Shown here in pieces: positions 1 through 14,800 of a stretch of 64,000 nt of DNA. The stretch covers positions 62,001 to 126,000 of the forward strand of contig RCAB01000032.1 in NCBI GenBank assembly GCA_003640385.1. Direction: 5' to 3'. The translations under genes were made by a program, and so were the position numbers. Below the pieces are notes generated by a model. The model was not told the origin of the DNA. It saw nothing but the letters and a program-made list of their open reading frames with translations, and did no database searches. Numbering within the stretch: the stretch's first letter is position 1; each line of letters begins with the position of its first letter. The DNA comes from Setaria digitata (Eukaryota > Nematoda > Chromadorea > Rhabditida > Setariidae).

Positions 1-1580
1 TTTGAACCCTGAAATTAATGTATATATAGTACAACAGAAAATGAAAAAAAAAAAAACAAATTTAATAAATATCGGACAAGTAATTTAATCGAATATGTTC
101 TTAACCTTCATAATTTATTTCAGATAAGAAATATTATGCATATTAGTCCAGTATGCTTTCTTTTTTGAAATTTGTAAATTTTAGAATTAGTAATAAAAAA
201 AAATTTGCATTGCTTTAGACACTTTAGACACCTATTATCCAATTTAAACAAAAGTATTGTAGATATATTTAATTCCTAAATATAAAACATGAGAAAAAAT
301 ATAACGGAAGCTAAAGAATAAAAAAATGAATAGCTTGTAGAAAGAAGATTGAAGGATGGTTTCATTTATACCCAAATCTCGACGGCAGATTATGGACTGT
401 ATTCGTCCCGAAATAAATTTATCCATCATAATTATAAGATAGATTGAATGATTAACTCAACAATAAATGCCCACATTTTCAGCAAAGAGAAAATTTGCAA
501 TTTCATCATTTGAAAAAATTACAAATTCAGAAACAATTCCAAACACATCTATCAGAATTGCTTTTTAAATAAGTTTTTCGAAAACTAATAAATGCATATT
601 TCCTGCTCGAAAGATTAAAGTTTAGTCCTACTGCAGGTTTGTCAAGCCAACAAATAAAACTTTCTAATGGTTGACAAGCAAGAGGTGGGATATAATTTGT
701 TCTGAATTTTAAGTCTTAACCAACTGCGATTCATGACCACTTTTGGAGGATAGATTCGAGCAACAGACAATCTTTTACCATTCATCTATTCATCACTACT
801 AAATTTTCAAAAAAAAAAAAAAATTCCCCTATTGACTAAACTGAAGAAGAATTGCTAAAAGATTGAGATTGCTGGTGCTGCGAAATCAAGAATTATCACC
901 CTTATCACATTTACTATCCTTAATTAAATATTATGCACATTTCCAAGCTGTAAAATTTCGATCAAAAAAATTATGCTATATCACGAGGAAGCAGTGACCC
1001 TTTATCAGAATTAATTACACTAATTCTGTGCAAAGTGACAGGAGGAAAAAGAAAAAGGCTCCTTTTTTGAATTTTAAAATATATGCTTGGAAGATGAATT
1101 TTGTTTGAAAATTTTCTGAATGCACATGACGAAGTGTTTTGAATAGAAATAAACCGACAGACTCTCTCTCTCATTCTTCCACTTATCGCTTTCATCCGCT
1201 CATCTCTTGCCTTTTCTTGCTCTATTGCTTACTTCAAATTTAATTAAATTCCATTATCTATTTTCATCTTAATCTCTTCACTCTTTTTTTTTTTTCTTTT
1301 TTTCTTCCGTTTCATGGCTGCCATGAAATACTGATGATATTTAGTGGAATTTTGCTAATTATTTTCTTTGATTCCTGAACTCTTTCCTAAAATTGAAGAC
1401 TTCAATAACGAAAAACGAACTACTCATCCGACCTCATACTAAGCATTCATTCTTTGCTCTCAAACCTTCCAAACCCATACATGTAAGACAACACTGACAG
1501 TAATCGTAGACGGAAACAGCGGAAGTAAACGTCGTCGCGTCAACGGCAGGAAAGTGATGATGGACGACGGACTGACGGAC

Positions 1581-1620
1581 AGATGGATGGATGGACGGAC
1601 GGACGGACGGACGGACGGAC
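1581..1620. repeat. GGAT/GGAC tetranucleotide microsatellite
   Basis: Tandem GGAT units pass into about eight GGAC units. The array sits in a short GC-richer island (about 1490-1690) that also holds two GCGTGG/CACGCC-type motifs. An antisense open frame reading RPSVRPS-like residues here is a product of the repeat and is not a gene. Confidence 0.9.
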
Positions 1621-1907
1621 GCCGCCTTCAAACAACTAAGGCGTGGCTTTCGCTTCTCTAGCGTGGACACGCCCTCGACGATTACTACTACTATCATAAT
1701 CATAATAATGACGACTATGATCGTTACTATCATCGTAACATAATCTTAATAATAATGATCATGTCGTTACTGTGATCGTTATTATTATTTATTTTTATTA
1801 TTATTAGTAATCATAGTTGTCCATTATAATTATAATTGTATTATTATTAGTTATAATTAATATTCATTAATGATTTTAAAAAATATTATGGCTACTTCTT
1901 TTTTGTC

Positions 1908-1926
1908 ATTATTATTATTATTATTN

Positions 1927-1960
<34 letters not shown>

Positions 1961-1970
1961 GTTATTATTG
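1908..1970. repeat. ATT trinucleotide microsatellite with an N
   Basis: About twenty ATT/TTA units, interrupted by an undetermined base at 1926. The flanks from about 1680 onward are degenerate versions of the same repeat. Its length is probably unreliable in the assembly. Confidence 0.9.
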
Positions 1971-4900
1971 TAAGTGCCAATAGATCTTAAACTTTATCAA
2001 TATTGAAACAGTGAGTGAGCCAACGTAATGGAATCGAAAATATTTGTGCGACAGAAGAGGCAATTAAGCGGAGAGTTTTTCAAAATCCAATTCTTTTTTC
2101 TAGTAATAAATGATGAAAATAACCGGGAATTTCTTCTACAAAATTATGAATTCACTCATGTTCAAGTTGATTCTCATTAAATCTTTAGACAAGGTGAACA
2201 AAAGAAATTTGTCCATCTAAATTTCTCGAATTTTCGCCTTCCTCATTTTCTAATAATTTCTTCCAGTTTTTTTTTTTTTCGTTTTTCTAATGGTTTTCAT
2301 TATTCGCCTACAAAATAGGTTAGGTCTTTTCCGAAAAACGACAAATAACAATCAAAATCAATTTTGCCAGGAAAGAAAAAAAAACATCCTTTCCCGTAAT
2401 CATTTAAATGATGTCAGTGTCAAATGATCACATAGTGTGGAATGACAGAAGTTTCGTCAAGTGAACAACACTTAAAAACATGCATTTAATACAAAAGTAT
2501 CAACTAAATATGCTGGGACACTAAAGTGATGTTATTTTCTAAAAACAGAATAAATGTCGCTTAAGAGCTGAAATTTTCCTCTTCTTGATCCTGAAGTTCG
2601 CTGAAGGGAATGTTCTTCAGGAAAAATCCGGTTACAGTTTGTATAAATTGACTGTACAGCTACAGCTACGATAGATCATTGCACTGACAAGTTTAAGTCG
2701 GAGAATCTCTCTTCCGGAATCACTCAGTGACAGTTACTTTCGACTTCATTAGTAATTTACAATAATTTGATGATTAATGCTATTCTTTAAAATTATCCGA
2801 GCAATCAGATTTATCCCCATTTGAAAGGCTACAATTCGGAGATTTCTAAAAGATTTATCAACAGAGTTCTGTTAATTATGAAAATTTCTTGTTCAGAATT
2901 TCATAAATTTAAATCTTCCAATAATTTGTGACAATATGGAAAAGAATGAAATCCGGTTACAGATTATTACGGAACCAACGTTGACAATGGTGATAGCAGG
3001 CAGTGATTATAGGCAAGACGGGGTTCAATCGCGAAGCAGAACATTGTTCGTTAACTTTTTATTCTAAACCTGTTTCCGTCTTCTTCTTTTTCCTATAACC
3101 ACTTTCCCCGTAGATTTATCATTTAAATAATATGAAAAAGAGAGAGGAAATGATAAATATTTGTGATGTACGTAGAAATTCATTCAAAGTCGGAAAGGAC
3201 TAATATTTTAGTGCTATTATGATGATTTTTTTTTTTTTTTTGTTTGATGAGTCAAAAAGAGAAAAATAAATTTTTCGAAATACTGAAATTCAAAATTTTG
3301 CAACTTCCATTGTTCAACTTTTTGGAATTTCTTGCAGTTCGAAAAAGGTTTCTCGACATTCAGGAATGAAGAATGAATGTATGCAGTAATTGTGATGCGA
3401 CGCAAGATCTGACTGACACATCCAATTATAAATTTTTTTTTTTTTTGTCGAAGATGACGAACGTTGCTAAATTAGAATTTCATTGCTTCAGGAAAAGTAT
3501 GATGTAGACAAGAAGTCGTAGCTAATTTATGTATAAGGCTCAATTGGGAACGCCGGTAAACTTTCTCTGGCCATTTCTTTTCATTCAACTACAATGATCG
3601 TGTAGAACGAAAACTGCTGAAATTCAATGTAAAAATCAAGCGAAGCATTAAAAGTGATTGTTATCTTCATCATAAATTCAAAAATGTCATAGAATTTTTT
3701 ACAAATGAAATCTTTGATTTTGATGATATTCCACTGATTTTAAACTAATCGGAAATCAATAGAATATCGATGATAAATAAGCAGAAGTAAACTGTAGGAA
3801 GTGCAAACATGAATTAATTTTGATAATTTTAATAGAAATAGAAAATCATTTGTTTGATTTCAAAGAGAACATTTAAGAAATAAAATGCTCAATAGCTGAC
3901 CAAAAGGAATTAGGCGGAAAAATAGTAAAGGTTCCAATTCTGATACCGTTCCGTTGCGCCTTAAATTTGGTTCACTTACAATATTCTTTGAGCATACTCT
4001 TTCAAAACAATGTAAATCAGAAGGGAAAAGCCTGACCACAAAACATAATTAGCATGTCTTTTTTTTTTTTTATTTGTCTTTTCAAAATCACAATGAGTCA
4101 TTCCACAAAGAATGGGAAAAGTGAAATCAAGACAAAAAACTTCAGATAAATCACTCCAGTAATAAAAAAAAAAAAAAAAATCACTTCCCAAAATTTTTTG
4201 ACTAAAAAAAGAAAAAAAAAAAATCAACTAAGACCAAAAAACCAAAAACTACTGATATTCACAAGAAATGATCAAAAGCCACCCACGAGAAAGGAGTAAT
4301 TCGAGAGCTAATGCATTGCAGTATGGAAAGAAGTACTAAGGAGAAAAGAAAATATAGAATTATTTTCCTACCTTGGGCTAAAACCAGTTTAACCTTCGAG
4401 GTAACATAGTAAAGTAACAAAAAAAAAAAAAAAAAAACGACCATGAATTTACATTTCAGCAAAAAAAAAAAAAAAAAAAATATCCATTTTCAGGTAGGTA
4501 TATTCAAAGTGGTAAAGAAGAAGCACTTTTTGGGCGACACTTTTGCGTGTCACCGCCGTATGTGAAGACATTTCAATTACAATCAGACAAGGGGACAAAA
4601 TGCACAATTCATCCTTTATTGTGTAATTTGAGCAATAAAAGTCAAATTTTATTAGTTTACAGTGCTAATTCCAATTATTGACTTATATTTTAAACCTTAT
4701 TCTACGAAAAATTTGCTTTTTTTTTTTTTTTTTTTTGTTCTGCAATGTTTAAATTTAAAAAGACAAAATTGTAATAGTCAATAAACCACTGTCTGATAGA
4801 TGATAAAAAAAAAAAAAAAAAAAAAAATAAGAAGATTTCACGATTCCATTGCGATATAACAAAAATTAGAACCAATTACCATTATGCAACTTTAATAAAT

Positions 4901-7900
4901 TTTATAAATTTATCAAAAACTATAGTGACAAAGCAACGGGAGATTTACCAGTAATTTGGCAAAAAAATACGATGAAGCTAGATTGAAATGGAAGAAGAAG
5001 ACTAGAAAGGTAATGAAGTGAATGCGTGAACTATCCTATTCTCATCTGCAATTTTAATTACTTATATTGTTCTTCCGACTAAACCAAAGGTATATATGTA
5101 TATATATATAGAGTATAATTGCCCTTACTCGTAAAAGATGAAAGAGAATAGCCGCTGCATCATTAAATAACAAACAGAGGAAGATTGAGAGAAGAGGACA
5201 GCTACTGAGTAAAATTTACGACTTTTTGTGACCACCGATGAATCGATGTCATGAAGATAAAACCGGCGAGAATGCTTGCGCAGCAGTTTCATATCACCAA
5301 TGCTGTGTTTTGTTTTGTTTTTTTTTTTTTTTTTGATATTTTAATATTTTGATCCAGGTAATCATCGATAAAACTTAAATGTCGAGAGTCTAATTATTCT
5401 AAGCTTTACTACCTTTTGCATTTTTATTACATGTAGCGCAATTTATTGAAGTATTCTCGTTTAACTCCATCATATACTAATTCATATAGATACTGACAGA
5501 AATTAAACACGCTCTCTATCACATTTTACTGCAAATTACTGCCAAAATTTGCTTTCAGAATAAAACATAAAACAGTTCTTTATCACCTCCATTGTCATAT
5601 TTAATCGTAAATTACCGCCTGGAAATTGAATGTATTCATCTCGCTGATGAACAAATGAACAGAAGTTGATTTTTGAAGTGAAATAAGTAAGTGAGAGATA
5701 ATTGAATAAACAATAATAATAACTACATTGACATTTTAATAACAACAGTTGTAATTTGACAGCTTTGTTTACACTTCATTACTGTGAATTTCCTTTAAAA
5801 TACTGTTGCTATCTACTGTGTAATATTTTGATCAAGTTGATGAAGAGATTGGAATAGCGTTCTTGAAATAACCTCAAAAACCTTTCTACCTAATAAAATT
5901 TTGACTAATTATGGAAATCCATTAGAAATTTTAAATTAAAATTTAAGTCAGCACTAATCATTTTTTTTTTTCCTTTTTCAAGGTCTTCTTCGTTAGTTTT
6001 TTTTTTTTTTTTTTTTTTGTTTTTCTTGAAATTTTAAAGCAGTAGCATTTTTTACCTATTTTTGTTGAAAAATTACCCAAAAAAAGGTATTGCTTCCCAT
6101 TGCGGTATCATTGTAAGAAAGTGGAATGCTCTCTTTTACCTTACCTTTCATGAGCTGCATGACCTTTAAATGTCACACAAAATGTTAGTTGTTCAGTGAA
6201 CGCACATTATCATTTGGCATAGGAATAGTCTGCAGGATATGACTTTGTTTAATAAATTTTAGGAATTTCAAAATACATTTTAAGACTTAAAATATTTCTA
6301 AAAAGCAATTTTTACGCACTGATTGTGCTTTCACATACGATTTACATTGTTGTCAGTAGTCGTAAGGATTGCCGAATGGTTTTTTTTTTTTTTTTTATAA
6401 AACTGAACTTTTTTGTTTGGTCCGAAAGTTGCTGGAATGAATCATCAGTGCTTCAAAAATAAACAACTAAAGTGTTGATGTTCACAATCAAATTTCAAAA
6501 AAAAAAAAAAAATTGAAAGGAGAAGAAATGCGCCCCACTAACAGCAGACAGTTTAAATGATAGGAAGAAAGCCTAATGAACCGAAACGTTGTATTTTAGC
6601 ATTTAAAAATATAACATATTATTTCAGATTAGCAAGGAAGTTTCAATGAACTTTTGGGATGCAAAAAAGAAGAAAAAAAAAAACTTAATAAAATAGAAAT
6701 AAATTAAATTACCACAAATCAAATGATTAAGCCTAGAATTTCAGCTCTTTAAAGAGCTCAAAATTTGCTAAGCAAATTTTTTTATCATTTAAGAACATTT
6801 AAACTGACAAATTTACACTGATTTCTCAAAAAACTAACACATAAATACAGAAATGGGTGAAAATTTTGAAGAGAAGATTTTAAAATTGCAAAATATTACT
6901 TTGAAAATTCAACCTGGCTTGATCTCGTAAAAGAATGAAAAAAGAAAAAAGTGCAAGATAAGAAAAAATCTTTCTCGAAAATTGTTCTTAGGAATTAAAA
7001 AATACGTGAAATCTCATGGCTAATAAATTGCTTACTAGTTAACAAATACTATTAATGAGTAGCAATGCTAAATTATCCTTCTTAATAAGGTTTAAAAAGT
7101 GATTATTAATTTGAAAAAGTATCTTTCTTTTTTGAAATTCTCTATTCTTCTTTTCAACTAATAAATTTTGAAATTTCATCTTAAATTTATTTTAATTATT
7201 ACTTTTAATGAATCTCGAAATTGAGCAAAATACATTTATGTCTTTTTGATTTTCCTTTTTTTTTTCTTTTCATTTTCTTTTTTTTTCCTTTTTTTTTTTT
7301 TGTTTTTTTCTTTGAGCACTTGACGAACAAGGAAAATTGATCAAAAGGCATCAGTAAAATTGATTAGAAGTTAAATTTAAAACTTTTCTAATTCCATGGC
7401 GATCAATATGGATGTTTATAATACTAAACACTTTTCCTCCTAAATAATCCAAATTTTTGAAATTAATTAAATGCAAATTTTTATAACTTTTATTTGGAAG
7501 TAAAAATAGCAGCTAAAAATTGACTTTTAGGAAGAAATTTCAACAGTAACATGTGAGATGCAACGAAAAATGTGTAAATTTTGTTCACATATCGCGTGCC
7601 TCACGCTAAGAAATATTTGAAAATTATAATTTTCTTTTTTTTTTTTTTTTTTTTTTTTTTTTGAGAACTGACGAAGTAAATGAAAGAAATGAATGGATGT
7701 TATTTTTCATACTTTAAATATTGAAGGAAGGAAATTCCTTTCAGAATGTGCAGTAACTGGAATTATGCCCAAAAAAAAAGAAAAAAAAAAAAAAAANTTT
7801 TTAATAAAACTTAGGACTTAAAACTTATAGTCAAGAATATGAAACTTTTCGTATAAATCGCAGCAATTGTAGCTACAACAAATTTAAACAATAGTCCCTC

Positions 7901-8400
7901 AACATTTAAGGAATCTATTCTAAGGAATTCATTTATCTGTAAACTAAAGCTATATTCTATAAAAAATATAATTTTCTGCACAATCTTCTCAGCACATCAT
8001 ATAGCCTTTCAATCAAAAGAATTTTTTTTTTTTTTTTGCTATTTCTGGTTTTTCTTTCCTTATCTAAGTTTGAACCTAATTCCTTTGTGTCTGGCATATG
8101 GAATGATGGGACCTTCCCCTGTCATTAAATAACAAAATGATAATATGAACGGTAATTAATTTTAAATTGTCGATAATGATTGTTGGAATGCATAAGTAGA
8201 ATTTTAAAATAGTAAATTAATGGAAATTAAAAAAAAGAAAAAAATGTAATAAAAATTAGACTTAAGAAAAGTAAAATTAGATTGAAGTAAGGATGTTATT
8301 AAGGAGACGTACAAGTATGAACTTATGCGTTAAATTAGAAGATATAAGATAGCTAAGACTGCAAACTTCCAAAGGAAAATTAAAATGAAACATTTCGTAT

Positions 8401-8910
8401 TTTATTGAAAATTACACATTGTGATTATCTCTCGAAGTTTAGCATGAAATTTTTTTCAAAAAAAAAAAAAAAAGATCGTCCTAAATTGTCAATCAAGCAA
8501 TAATATATAGACAAAATTAATATACATATATGTATATATAGTTTAGAGACTGCATAAAAAGATTTTCAGGCTAATCTGAAGATATCAATGATTACCATAA
8601 ACAGGATAGAAAGATAAAAAATTAAAACGAACTTTTTTTTTTTTTTTTTTCTTAGTCTCATAATATGGGACAATTATGTTTGTTCATTCATTGTACCCGG
8701 TCAAGAACAACTGCGAGAAGGTATTATGAAAAAATGGATTTAAAAAAAAAATACTGCCATTTCTCTGCAAAATATTTCATACTTTTTTTTTTTTTTGCCA
8801 TTCTTTATTGAAAATTGCTCAGCCTGATTATCTCTCGAAATTTAGCGTAAGATTCTTCTTATAAAAAAAAAAAAGATCGTCCAAAATTATCAATCAAGCA
8901 ATAACATATT
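8401..8910. repeat. Diverged direct repeat pair
   Basis: A block at about 8401-8506 recurs at about 8804-8910. Both copies read TTTATTGAAAATT, then GATTATCTCTCGAA, TTTAGC, an A run, GATCGTCC, and TCAATCAAGCAATAA. The copies differ at scattered bases and by small indels, so this is an old local duplication or two members of a dispersed repeat family. No coding potential is visible. Confidence 0.8.
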
Positions 8911-9215
8911 ATGTATAATTCTTTTGAAGTAAATTATTATGATAGTCAAGTTATTGTACTCCGATGAATTTGGAAACTTGAAGAATAAAACTGAAAAATA
9001 GATGAATAGAAGAAATTTCAAAATATTTTTTTACAATTCTCTTCATTTCATAATTGCTAAGAATGAATCAAGCGAAGGACGTTTTGATCAGAAATATAAA
9101 ATTATATACAACAGCTTCAGTTTCAAATTCAATTTCATTTTGATTCTCTTCTAATATGGCTAATAACGCCGACTGTCATACATTTAAAATTATGCTTGCC
9201 TTTCGTTTCAAAAAA

Positions 9216-9343
9216 AAAAAAAGATTCAAGATTCGACATTCTACAACATCATTTAGGGAAATAACTTTGGTTTCAGTNAAAAAGAAAGATTCAAGATTCG
9301 ACATTCTACAACATCATTTAGGGAAATAATTTTGGTTTCAGTA
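9216..9343. repeat. Near-identical tandem duplication across an N
   Basis: A unit of about 60 bp containing AGATTCAAGATTCGACATTC and ending TTTGGTTTCAGT occurs twice back to back. The copies are separated by an N at 9278 and a few A residues, and differ by about one base (AACTTTGG against AATTTTGG). An ambiguous base at the junction suggests an unmerged assembly overlap as much as a true duplication. Confidence 0.85.
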
Positions 9344-9790
9344 GTCTTATATTGTACTAAGAAATTTTATGACAAAGGCAATAAGATCGTTAACCAATCT
9401 GGCTAACTTCAAAGCTATTTTATTTCCCACTGTAACTGAAAATGCCTTAGGAATCAAAAAAAAAAAAAAAAAACTGTGAAATATTTCTCACACCTTTTTA
9501 CAAGATTTATTTATTCATTGAAGGCTAAACATGGCCAATTTCAGCATCAGCAATATGCTGAACTATTTGCAGCACTGTAAGATGAATAAATGGCTGGCTA
9601 CACATGCTCATCAAATAGTCACGAAAAAATGGATGCAAATAAGAGTTAGTTTACTTAACAATATGTAAATAAGGAATAGTTGATGACTATGTATCGCTTA
9701 ATCTAGAAGAAATTTTGGTGTACAATTACCATTTTTCTTTTTTTTTTTTTCGGCAAATAAGCTCTAATTACTTATTTGCATTCCAAAAGG

Positions 9791-9821
<31 letters not shown>

Positions 9822-11831
9822 AAAGGAAAAAATTGAAAATTGACTCTCTAGGGAAGAGATGCCTAATAATTCTCTGATTCATCAGTAGGCGATCAGTCGA
9901 TAGTTGATAGTAATGCTTGTGCACCAATTGAATTCCAAAAAATTTAACTAAGCTTATTTCATTACATTCAAAGGGATGAGGTCATTCGTTTTCTTTGAGT
10001 ATTTCCCTAACTTGGAAATATTTTATGGAAATTAAAAGTGAAATGATTGTAATTTGAGGAAAAATCGTGGTATCTAAACTGAATTACACAAAGAAAGCAG
10101 CGAAAATCAACAATTTAATTACCAAAACATCCGTTATAAAGACTAACGAAGTCGAAATGCAACAAATGATAGCAAGAAGCATGACAGAAAAGCACTTCAT
10201 TACCTTGTCAAATCCAACTTAAATTAGCCTTAGACTCTTTTACTCTTCTAAGTGTCAACTAAATAAATAGAAATGACAAATATAGGATGAGCAATATCTA
10301 GTTGAAAAACACGATGGAGATCTAATTAGAATGCTCCATAATATTCATCTTTAATTGCTCGAAAGTTTGTTGAGAATAATAATGATACCTTGGGATGGAT
10401 AGTTGTCAAGAACAGATGAATAGCAACTCAAATTCAACTGGTTGTGATAATTAAAGAAAATTTTAAAGGAATGTCTGGGAACAAAACTCAGCTGCCGAAG
10501 GCTCTTGTTAATCTTAGAAAGGAAATACTCAATCTCCAATTTATCATAACTAGTCCGGCATCTTTTCTCCCGGTGCTCTAATAAAACTTCTTGAAAATGT
10601 CTAAGGTAGGTTTGAGCATAGATTTATGGCATAATCTAAGAGCTCACTTCTTCCAATTTTTAGTTATAAAGCCATTGTTTCACGGCTTATTCTCTTGACT
10701 TCTAAATCTGAAGCGCAATTTGTTCCTCAGAAATTAAACATATCAAAATGATTGTAATATCGAAAATTTTGTTCAAAATGAATAAAAAATAAGCTTATTT
10801 CAATTCCGTTTTTTGTCATTCTTCCTGGCAAAGAGATTTTTGGTGCACATTTTAGGAATCGCCAAGAAAGAAAGAAAACTAAATACAAAAAATATTAATT
10901 AAATTTGTCTGATAAAATGTCCATCTGACCGTCTAAATTACCACTTAATCGATTCCTAATTAAATAAATAAATCTTTTTCGCCTGTTCAAGAAATCTTCT
11001 CGAAAATACTATCTGGATGTCAATATGTTTTTCAAATATATGTCAATTCTGGAAAGTTTGATTTCTCTAATTTTTCATTTTTCTAAAATGCAAAGTACAA
11101 AACAATTAAGTTCATAAGATCATTAAATTGGTACTAAACTCAATACTTTTTTCAAAAAGACCTAAACTGTCGAATTTACTGTCCGTTATATTTTAATATG
11201 CAATTAGACACTAACATAATTATGACAGTTATTTTTTAAATAAAATTAGTTTTAGTAGTTCAAGTAGCAATTGAAGACATTTTTCTTGTTTAAAACTTTT
11301 CTGTTTGTGGAATTCTCAGCTCTAAAGCATACAGGAAGTGTCCTTGAAGGTTTTTCTCTATTATATTATTATTATTCCTTTGTCAGAAACATCAAAACTT
11401 ATTTCATTCAAATCAAAACAAATTTTATAAATAGCGATTTAAAATTCATGTGGCGTTTCAACGTAACGCATTTTAATTCTCCTTAGATATTACTTAGCAA
11501 ATTATTAACTAAGTGCTACTAGTATCAACTTGAAAAACTTCATTCGTAAAATTGTATGATTTCTCACGGAAGCTTCAATTCTTCCGGATAAGGTTTATTG
11601 TTCTCAGTGGATTATAAAAGAGCAGGAATTATCCTTCTTTTGATATAGCACTCTGTCCTACAATACAATAAATCCGAGGTGTAATGAATATGGAAAGTAG
11701 TACGAAATAGGATTATTCAGATGAGATGATTAAAATGTGTCCACTGAAGAGGATATACTTGACCTTCGCCATATATTACATTAATCTTGCAGCGCCGAAT
11801 GTTTCCTAGAGGAGACAGGTATATGAGGAAG

Positions 11832-11851
11832 GTAGTAGTAGTAGTAGTAGT
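11832..11851. repeat. GTA trinucleotide repeat
   Basis: About six tandem GTA units in non-coding sequence. Confidence 0.85.
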
Positions 11852-14800
11852 GATTTCAAATTAGAAAAATCCTTTTGATAGAATTTCTTATCCGAGATAC
11901 TCAACTCTTTGTACATGTCATTTCTTGAAGTTTGTACAGTGGTGACCTGTAAAACAAACACTTCATGGCTTGAATGATGAAAGAGAGTTTCTGTTAAAAT
12001 TTAAGTACCATTCGTTTCCAACAGTATATTAGCTTATTCGGATTACAATGATAATGGATCGATTTTCCTTTGTTATTACAAATTGTGTGAAAAATAACAC
12101 TCTGAAAAATGTATTTGGGAGTTTGAAACTTTCCGAAATACTGAAAAGCATACGATATTCAGTGATCTAGAAAGAGAAATAGGCTATTTTTAGTTATGTA
12201 AGAAAACTAATGTTGCACTCTATCTCACAGAGGATTGAAAGATCACCTCCTTGTTTGATAATTTCATTTTATTTTTTAATTTAGCCGAAGAAGTTATGAA
12301 TGAATGCTTTGGAAAATTATCGAAGCGAACTAAGCTTAAATGAAACTATAACTTGGTGATAATTAACTGTTCCAGAGTTTCATTCAGAATTGATCTCTAT
12401 AATGACTGATTAAGCCAGCCATCCGATGAACATCATCACTTTAAGGAAAGTTATAGTTGTGAAAGTCTTCAATAAATTATCATGCCGAGACATGTCTCCT
12501 TTTATTCCCAAGTGCATATTCATATTTTAAAAATTAACTTAGTTCATGTCAACTAGTTGCTATGCTACTTGTAACTATAGGCAGAAGAAAGTCTAAAATA
12601 GCAATCATAATCTCTTATGAATAATAAATTATTTGAAGACGTTCAAACAGTAGCGGTGAATTAATGCTACTGGCTAATTTCTCCCTCGTAAATTTTGATT
12701 ATGTAGAATTCAAAGACTTGAATCTTTTATAATTTTCCTACTCTTTAATTTTCTCTTTCTTTCTTTGAGAAATAAATGCTAATTAGCTAAAAAAAAATGC
12801 TATCATTTCCTATCGTACTACTTAATAACTTATGCGTGAAATTCAATGAAATTGCTAGTTGCCAACAAATTGATTAAAGTATGAAGTGATTTTCTTCATA
12901 ATTCGTTATTATTATTCAGCAATTGCTAGCAAAACTATTGCTAGAATATCGATGTCAAAGACATGCAACCAAATGATAATTGTGTCAACTTCCTCCTTGG
13001 CATTTAATGAAGAAGTCAATCCAGCGCTGCATGAATACAATCTTTAATGAAGCACACTACTATTAGTGCTGTGCATCATTTCATTAGTTATATTCGACGA
13101 TTAGCATTAATCTAGACTAGACAAGGCATATACATGATGAAATGAGAAGTAAAATTAAATTTAATTAAGGCTTGCAAAGAATCTATTCTAAAGTATTTAA
13201 AAGAAAAAAAGTTTAAAAAACAATTTTAACAAAAAAAAAATAACGTGTTTTTTTTTTTTTTTCAGTTACTGGATCTCATTATTTAATTGTTAATCTTTCA
13301 GTGATTTTTAAATTGATGAAATTTTAGAAGTTTGGAGTTTTACGAATCACTTCTGACCTGATGATTTTTTCTTTCTATAAAAGAACAGTAAAGAAACCTG
13401 CTAAGGAAAACATAAAATCAGTACTCAGAATAAGTGCTGTCCTCTTTTCGAGAATTAGAAAGGATCATTATGGTAAGTAGTAGGTTCTTTCTTGAACAAA
13501 TAAGTAAAACAACTTTGTCACATCAATGGAAAGAAAAAAAAAAAAATGGAAAATTTGTCGTAAATTTTGGGTCATTAACGAAAATTCTTCAAGTTTCTTT
13601 TTGGTATTTTTTATTTTGTCATTGGATCATAAAAATTTCGGAGAATTAACGCAATAATTTTTTAAGGAATATTCCAAATTTGAAGACTGAATTTTGCGAA
13701 GAAAAAAAAAAAAAAAAAAGGGAAAAAAGGAAGAAATCTTTTCTAAGCGCAAATTTTTGCCCTTGAATCACTACATTATTTAATACATTAAAATTATCTT
13801 TGAAAGGAATATTTTTCATTTCAGTACTAACTTCAATAAAAAAAGCTTTCTCATCGTGCCAAAAAAAAAAAAAAATTTTCCAATATAAATCAAAAATTGA
13901 GTTTTTACAGGTAACTTCTCCTTGTTTTATATTTCTTGTTTGATTTGCATGTGTAAAGGGCAAATAGAATCGGAAATTAACAGAAATTCTAATCTCACTC
14001 ACACAGAAAAAAAAGGTCAAGAAGGAATCTATCCTCAAAATCAATTTCAGGATTCATGTAATCCAAGCTAAAAAGTAAATGTTATTCATCATGATATTTG
14101 TAATTCCGAATACGATGAAGCTTCGTTGAAGTAATGTGATCATATTGCTAAATAAAACTGTCTCAATAAAACTTGCTAGAACAAAACAACGGAATTTCTC
14201 TTGATTCATTCATGTAAATTTGTCATCACTCATTATTTAATTATTATATATACACTCCTGGGGACGATTTAATTAGTATATTTGATTAATCAGTTTAACT
14301 GTGAACAAGTCTGTATGAAAAATATAAAAAAAAAAAAAAAAAGTAGATTAGGTTTTCATACAAGGAAATTGGAATAGGATTTTTTTTCATTATCTGCATT
14401 ATAAGTAGATGCTTGTTTAAATGATGCGTTTCATTTCATTTGCTAACAATTCAGAAGTGGTAAGTAAAAATAGCTTAGTTTATTTTCACAACAGATAGAA
14501 AAAAAAAAAAATTGAATTGTTATGATGAAAACTAAGAGTGCTTCTTATGAATAAAATAAGACGTAACTAGATAGACATGGATAAGAGAAATATCGAGGGT
14601 AACACTTTTACTTACTAAAACAGTGTTTGGTTGAACGTCGAAATGTGAAGAGTTGAAGCAGAGGAGAAGAAATGAAAACCATTTTGTTGTTGAGAAAAGT
14701 TCCCATTTAGAACTCATATTTAAAACATAATTCCTCAAAAGCTCTGAAGTGTTATGTACTTTTTCTAGAGCAGTTTAATCCATCTAAATCACTCCCATAT

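Noticed and set aside
1434..1733. 99-residue minus-strand open frame with VRPSVRPSIHPS repeats
   Set aside because: It is the translation of the GGAC/GGAT microsatellite and nearby ATC-type repeats, with no splice or domain support.
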